A stretch of 6,600 nucleotides of DNA from Candidatus Brocadiia bacterium. Lineage in GTDB: Bacteria > Planctomycetota > PUPC01 > DSUN01. The first letter of the stretch is position 1. Every line of letters begins with the position of its first letter. Positions 5,944-6,600 of this stretch are shown one piece after another. The stretch covers positions 1 to 6,600 of the forward strand of contig JADHXT010000204.1 in NCBI GenBank assembly GCA_016782825.1. Direction: 5' to 3'. A program made the position numbers and the translations under genes. The notes beneath the pieces are model-generated. The model did no database searches. It was not told the origin of the DNA and saw only the letters and a list, made by a program, of their open reading frames with translations.

Positions 5944-6042
5944 GGATACTGGATGCTGGATACTGGATACTGGAAAGACCCAGATCGCCCGCGTCGGCAT
6001 CTTCTCTTCTATCCAGCATCCAGCATCCAGCATCTAGCATCC
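5944..6042. repeat. Heptamer-array inverted repeat B
   Basis: The left arm (5944-5971) is GGATACT, GGATGCT, GGATACT, GGATACT, then GGA to 5974. The right arm (6011-6042) is ATCCAGC three times, ATCTAGC, then ATCC. The arms pair over about 31 nt with about four mismatches and a 36-nt loop (5975-6010). The right arm overlaps the 3' end of the deacetylase gene: the stop codon TAG (6034-6036, minus strand) lies in the variant ATCTAGC heptad, and the last two residues, Gly-Cys, are also array-encoded. The left arm ends 58 nt before the aminotransferase ATG. Architecture is the same as element A at 4623-4720, but the sequence differs. Confidence 0.88.
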
Positions 6043-6600
6043 TTCGTCCCTCACCTTCCTGACGTAGCTCGCCACCGCCTCGACGGTATCCACCCAGATG
6101 CCGCTCCCGGCATCGGCGGCATACTGGCACAGCGCGTCCAGCGTGTCGGTGCGGGTGACCTGGCGGCCGCCGTCGGGGCCGACGTCGTGGCCGAAGAGCA
6201 CGAGCCAGCCGCCGCCGCCGTCGATGGCGTGGTCGAGCAGGGCCTTGAGGTAGAGGAAGGGCACGTCGTCCATGGCCATGCCGAAGAGCTGGGCGAGGTC
6301 GCAGTAGCGGGGGTCGTTGTGGGCCTCGTTGAAGGCGCCGCGGCCCGCGAGGAAATGCGCAGCCACGAGCGGCACGTAGCTGGCGACGCCCGTGCCGCGC
6401 CCGACGTAGGTCTGCCCGCAGGGATAGGCGAAAGTCGTGGGTGCCACGCCGAGCAGCCGCTCGATGGTGCCGTTGGCGCCGAGGATGTCGGCCTCCATCT
6501 GATCGAGGGTCATGTCTTCCAGCGCGTTGCCGCGGGCGAAGGCGAAGTTGGCGCTGCACGGGTGGGTGAGCGTGTGGTTGGCGATCTCGTGGCCGGCCGC
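6034..6600 (-). CDS. Polysaccharide deacetylase (NodB-type), N-terminus beyond the window
   Basis: The visible 188 residues are the C-terminal part of a carbohydrate esterase 4 (NodB homology) protein, open at the right edge with no start inside. The first in-window residues read AAGHEIANHTLTHP; His9 and His13 of the visible part are the metal ligands of the H-T-x-x-H motif. FAYPCGQT at 57-64 matches the family's motif 3 region, and LVLFGHDVG at 133-141 matches the L-x-H motif near the end. The catalytic TFDD motif should lie beyond 6600. An ATG at 6513 is internal to the domain and not the start. Such enzymes remove N- or O-acetyl groups from chitin, peptidoglycan or surface polysaccharide, usually outside the cytoplasm; a signal peptide cannot be judged here. 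The short C-terminal end (DEGC) is formed partly by repeat B. It is likely the upstream member of an operon with the aminotransferase and the UroD-like gene. Confidence 0.85.
   Translation of the reverse strand, partial: AAGHEIANHTLTHPCSANFAFARGNALEDMTLDQMEADILGANGTIERLLGVAPTTFAYPCGQTYVGRGTGVASYVPLVAAHFLAGRGAFNEAHNDPRYCDLAQLFGMAMDDVPFLYLKALLDHAIDGGGGWLVLFGHDVGPDGGRQVTRTDTLDALCQYAADAGSGIWVDTVEAVASYVRKVRDEGC

Noticed and set aside
4623..6042. CRISPR array
   Set aside because: Units are only 7 bp, lie back to back without spacers, and face each other as inverted arms; no cas gene is present.
4797..6062. 421-residue plus-strand open frame over the aminotransferase gene
   Set aside because: Antisense shadow with biased composition. 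Its end runs through repeat B and gives the SSIQHPASS-type peptide that heptamer arrays produce when translated, a known kind of false gene call.

Overview
This is a GC-rich bacterial segment. Hand-sampled lines run about 65-67% G+C in the sugar genes and about 52-60% in parts of the 2754-3575 gene. It looks like a carbohydrate-metabolism neighbourhood from an environmental, probably uncultured, bacterium. A family-4 alpha-galactosidase, a UroD-like protein, a DegT-type aminotransferase and a polysaccharide deacetylase together, with heptamer-repeat hairpins between genes, would suit a Planctomycetota/PVC, Armatimonadota or similar lineage. That placement is only a guess.

Layout. All long genes lie on the minus strand. 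From the right edge (6600) leftwards come a polysaccharide deacetylase cut by the window end (6034-6600), a PLP-dependent DegT/DnrJ/EryC1/StrS aminotransferase (4719-5885), a UroD/MtaA-superfamily protein (3631-4596) and an unrecognised 273-residue protein with a weak PD-(D/E)XK-like motif (2754-3575). These could be one transcript. After a small plus-strand block, the minus-strand GH4 alpha-galactosidase (229-1566) follows with its own candidate promoter and a strong ribosome binding site.

The plus-strand block (1779-2714) holds four small genes of toxin-antitoxin type: an abutting antitoxin/RelE-ParE toxin pair, a YgiT/MqsA-like protein without the usual cysteines, and a second antitoxin-like gene with no toxin after it. 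Together with the 2754-3575 gene it looks like an accessory cassette lodged between metabolic genes. The divergent gap 1567-1778 carries plausible promoters for both directions and several copies of GCTTGGC.

The most unusual structure is a pair of inverted repeats filling the two gaps on either side of the aminotransferase gene (4623-4720 and 5944-6042). Each arm is a tandem array of 7-bp units, and every unit fits CCNGNAW on one strand. Each element begins at the stop codon of the upstream gene; in one case the stop codon itself is made by a variant heptad. A looser, purine/pyrimidine-skewed structured segment follows the alpha-galactosidase gene (about 85-222).

Functionally, the GH4 enzyme would release galactose or a related sugar from oligosaccharides by its NAD/metal mechanism. 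The deacetylase and aminotransferase point to modification or building of amino sugars or surface polysaccharide. The substrate of the UroD-like protein cannot be read from sequence. No complete known defence system, CRISPR array, tRNA, rRNA or insertion sequence is visible.
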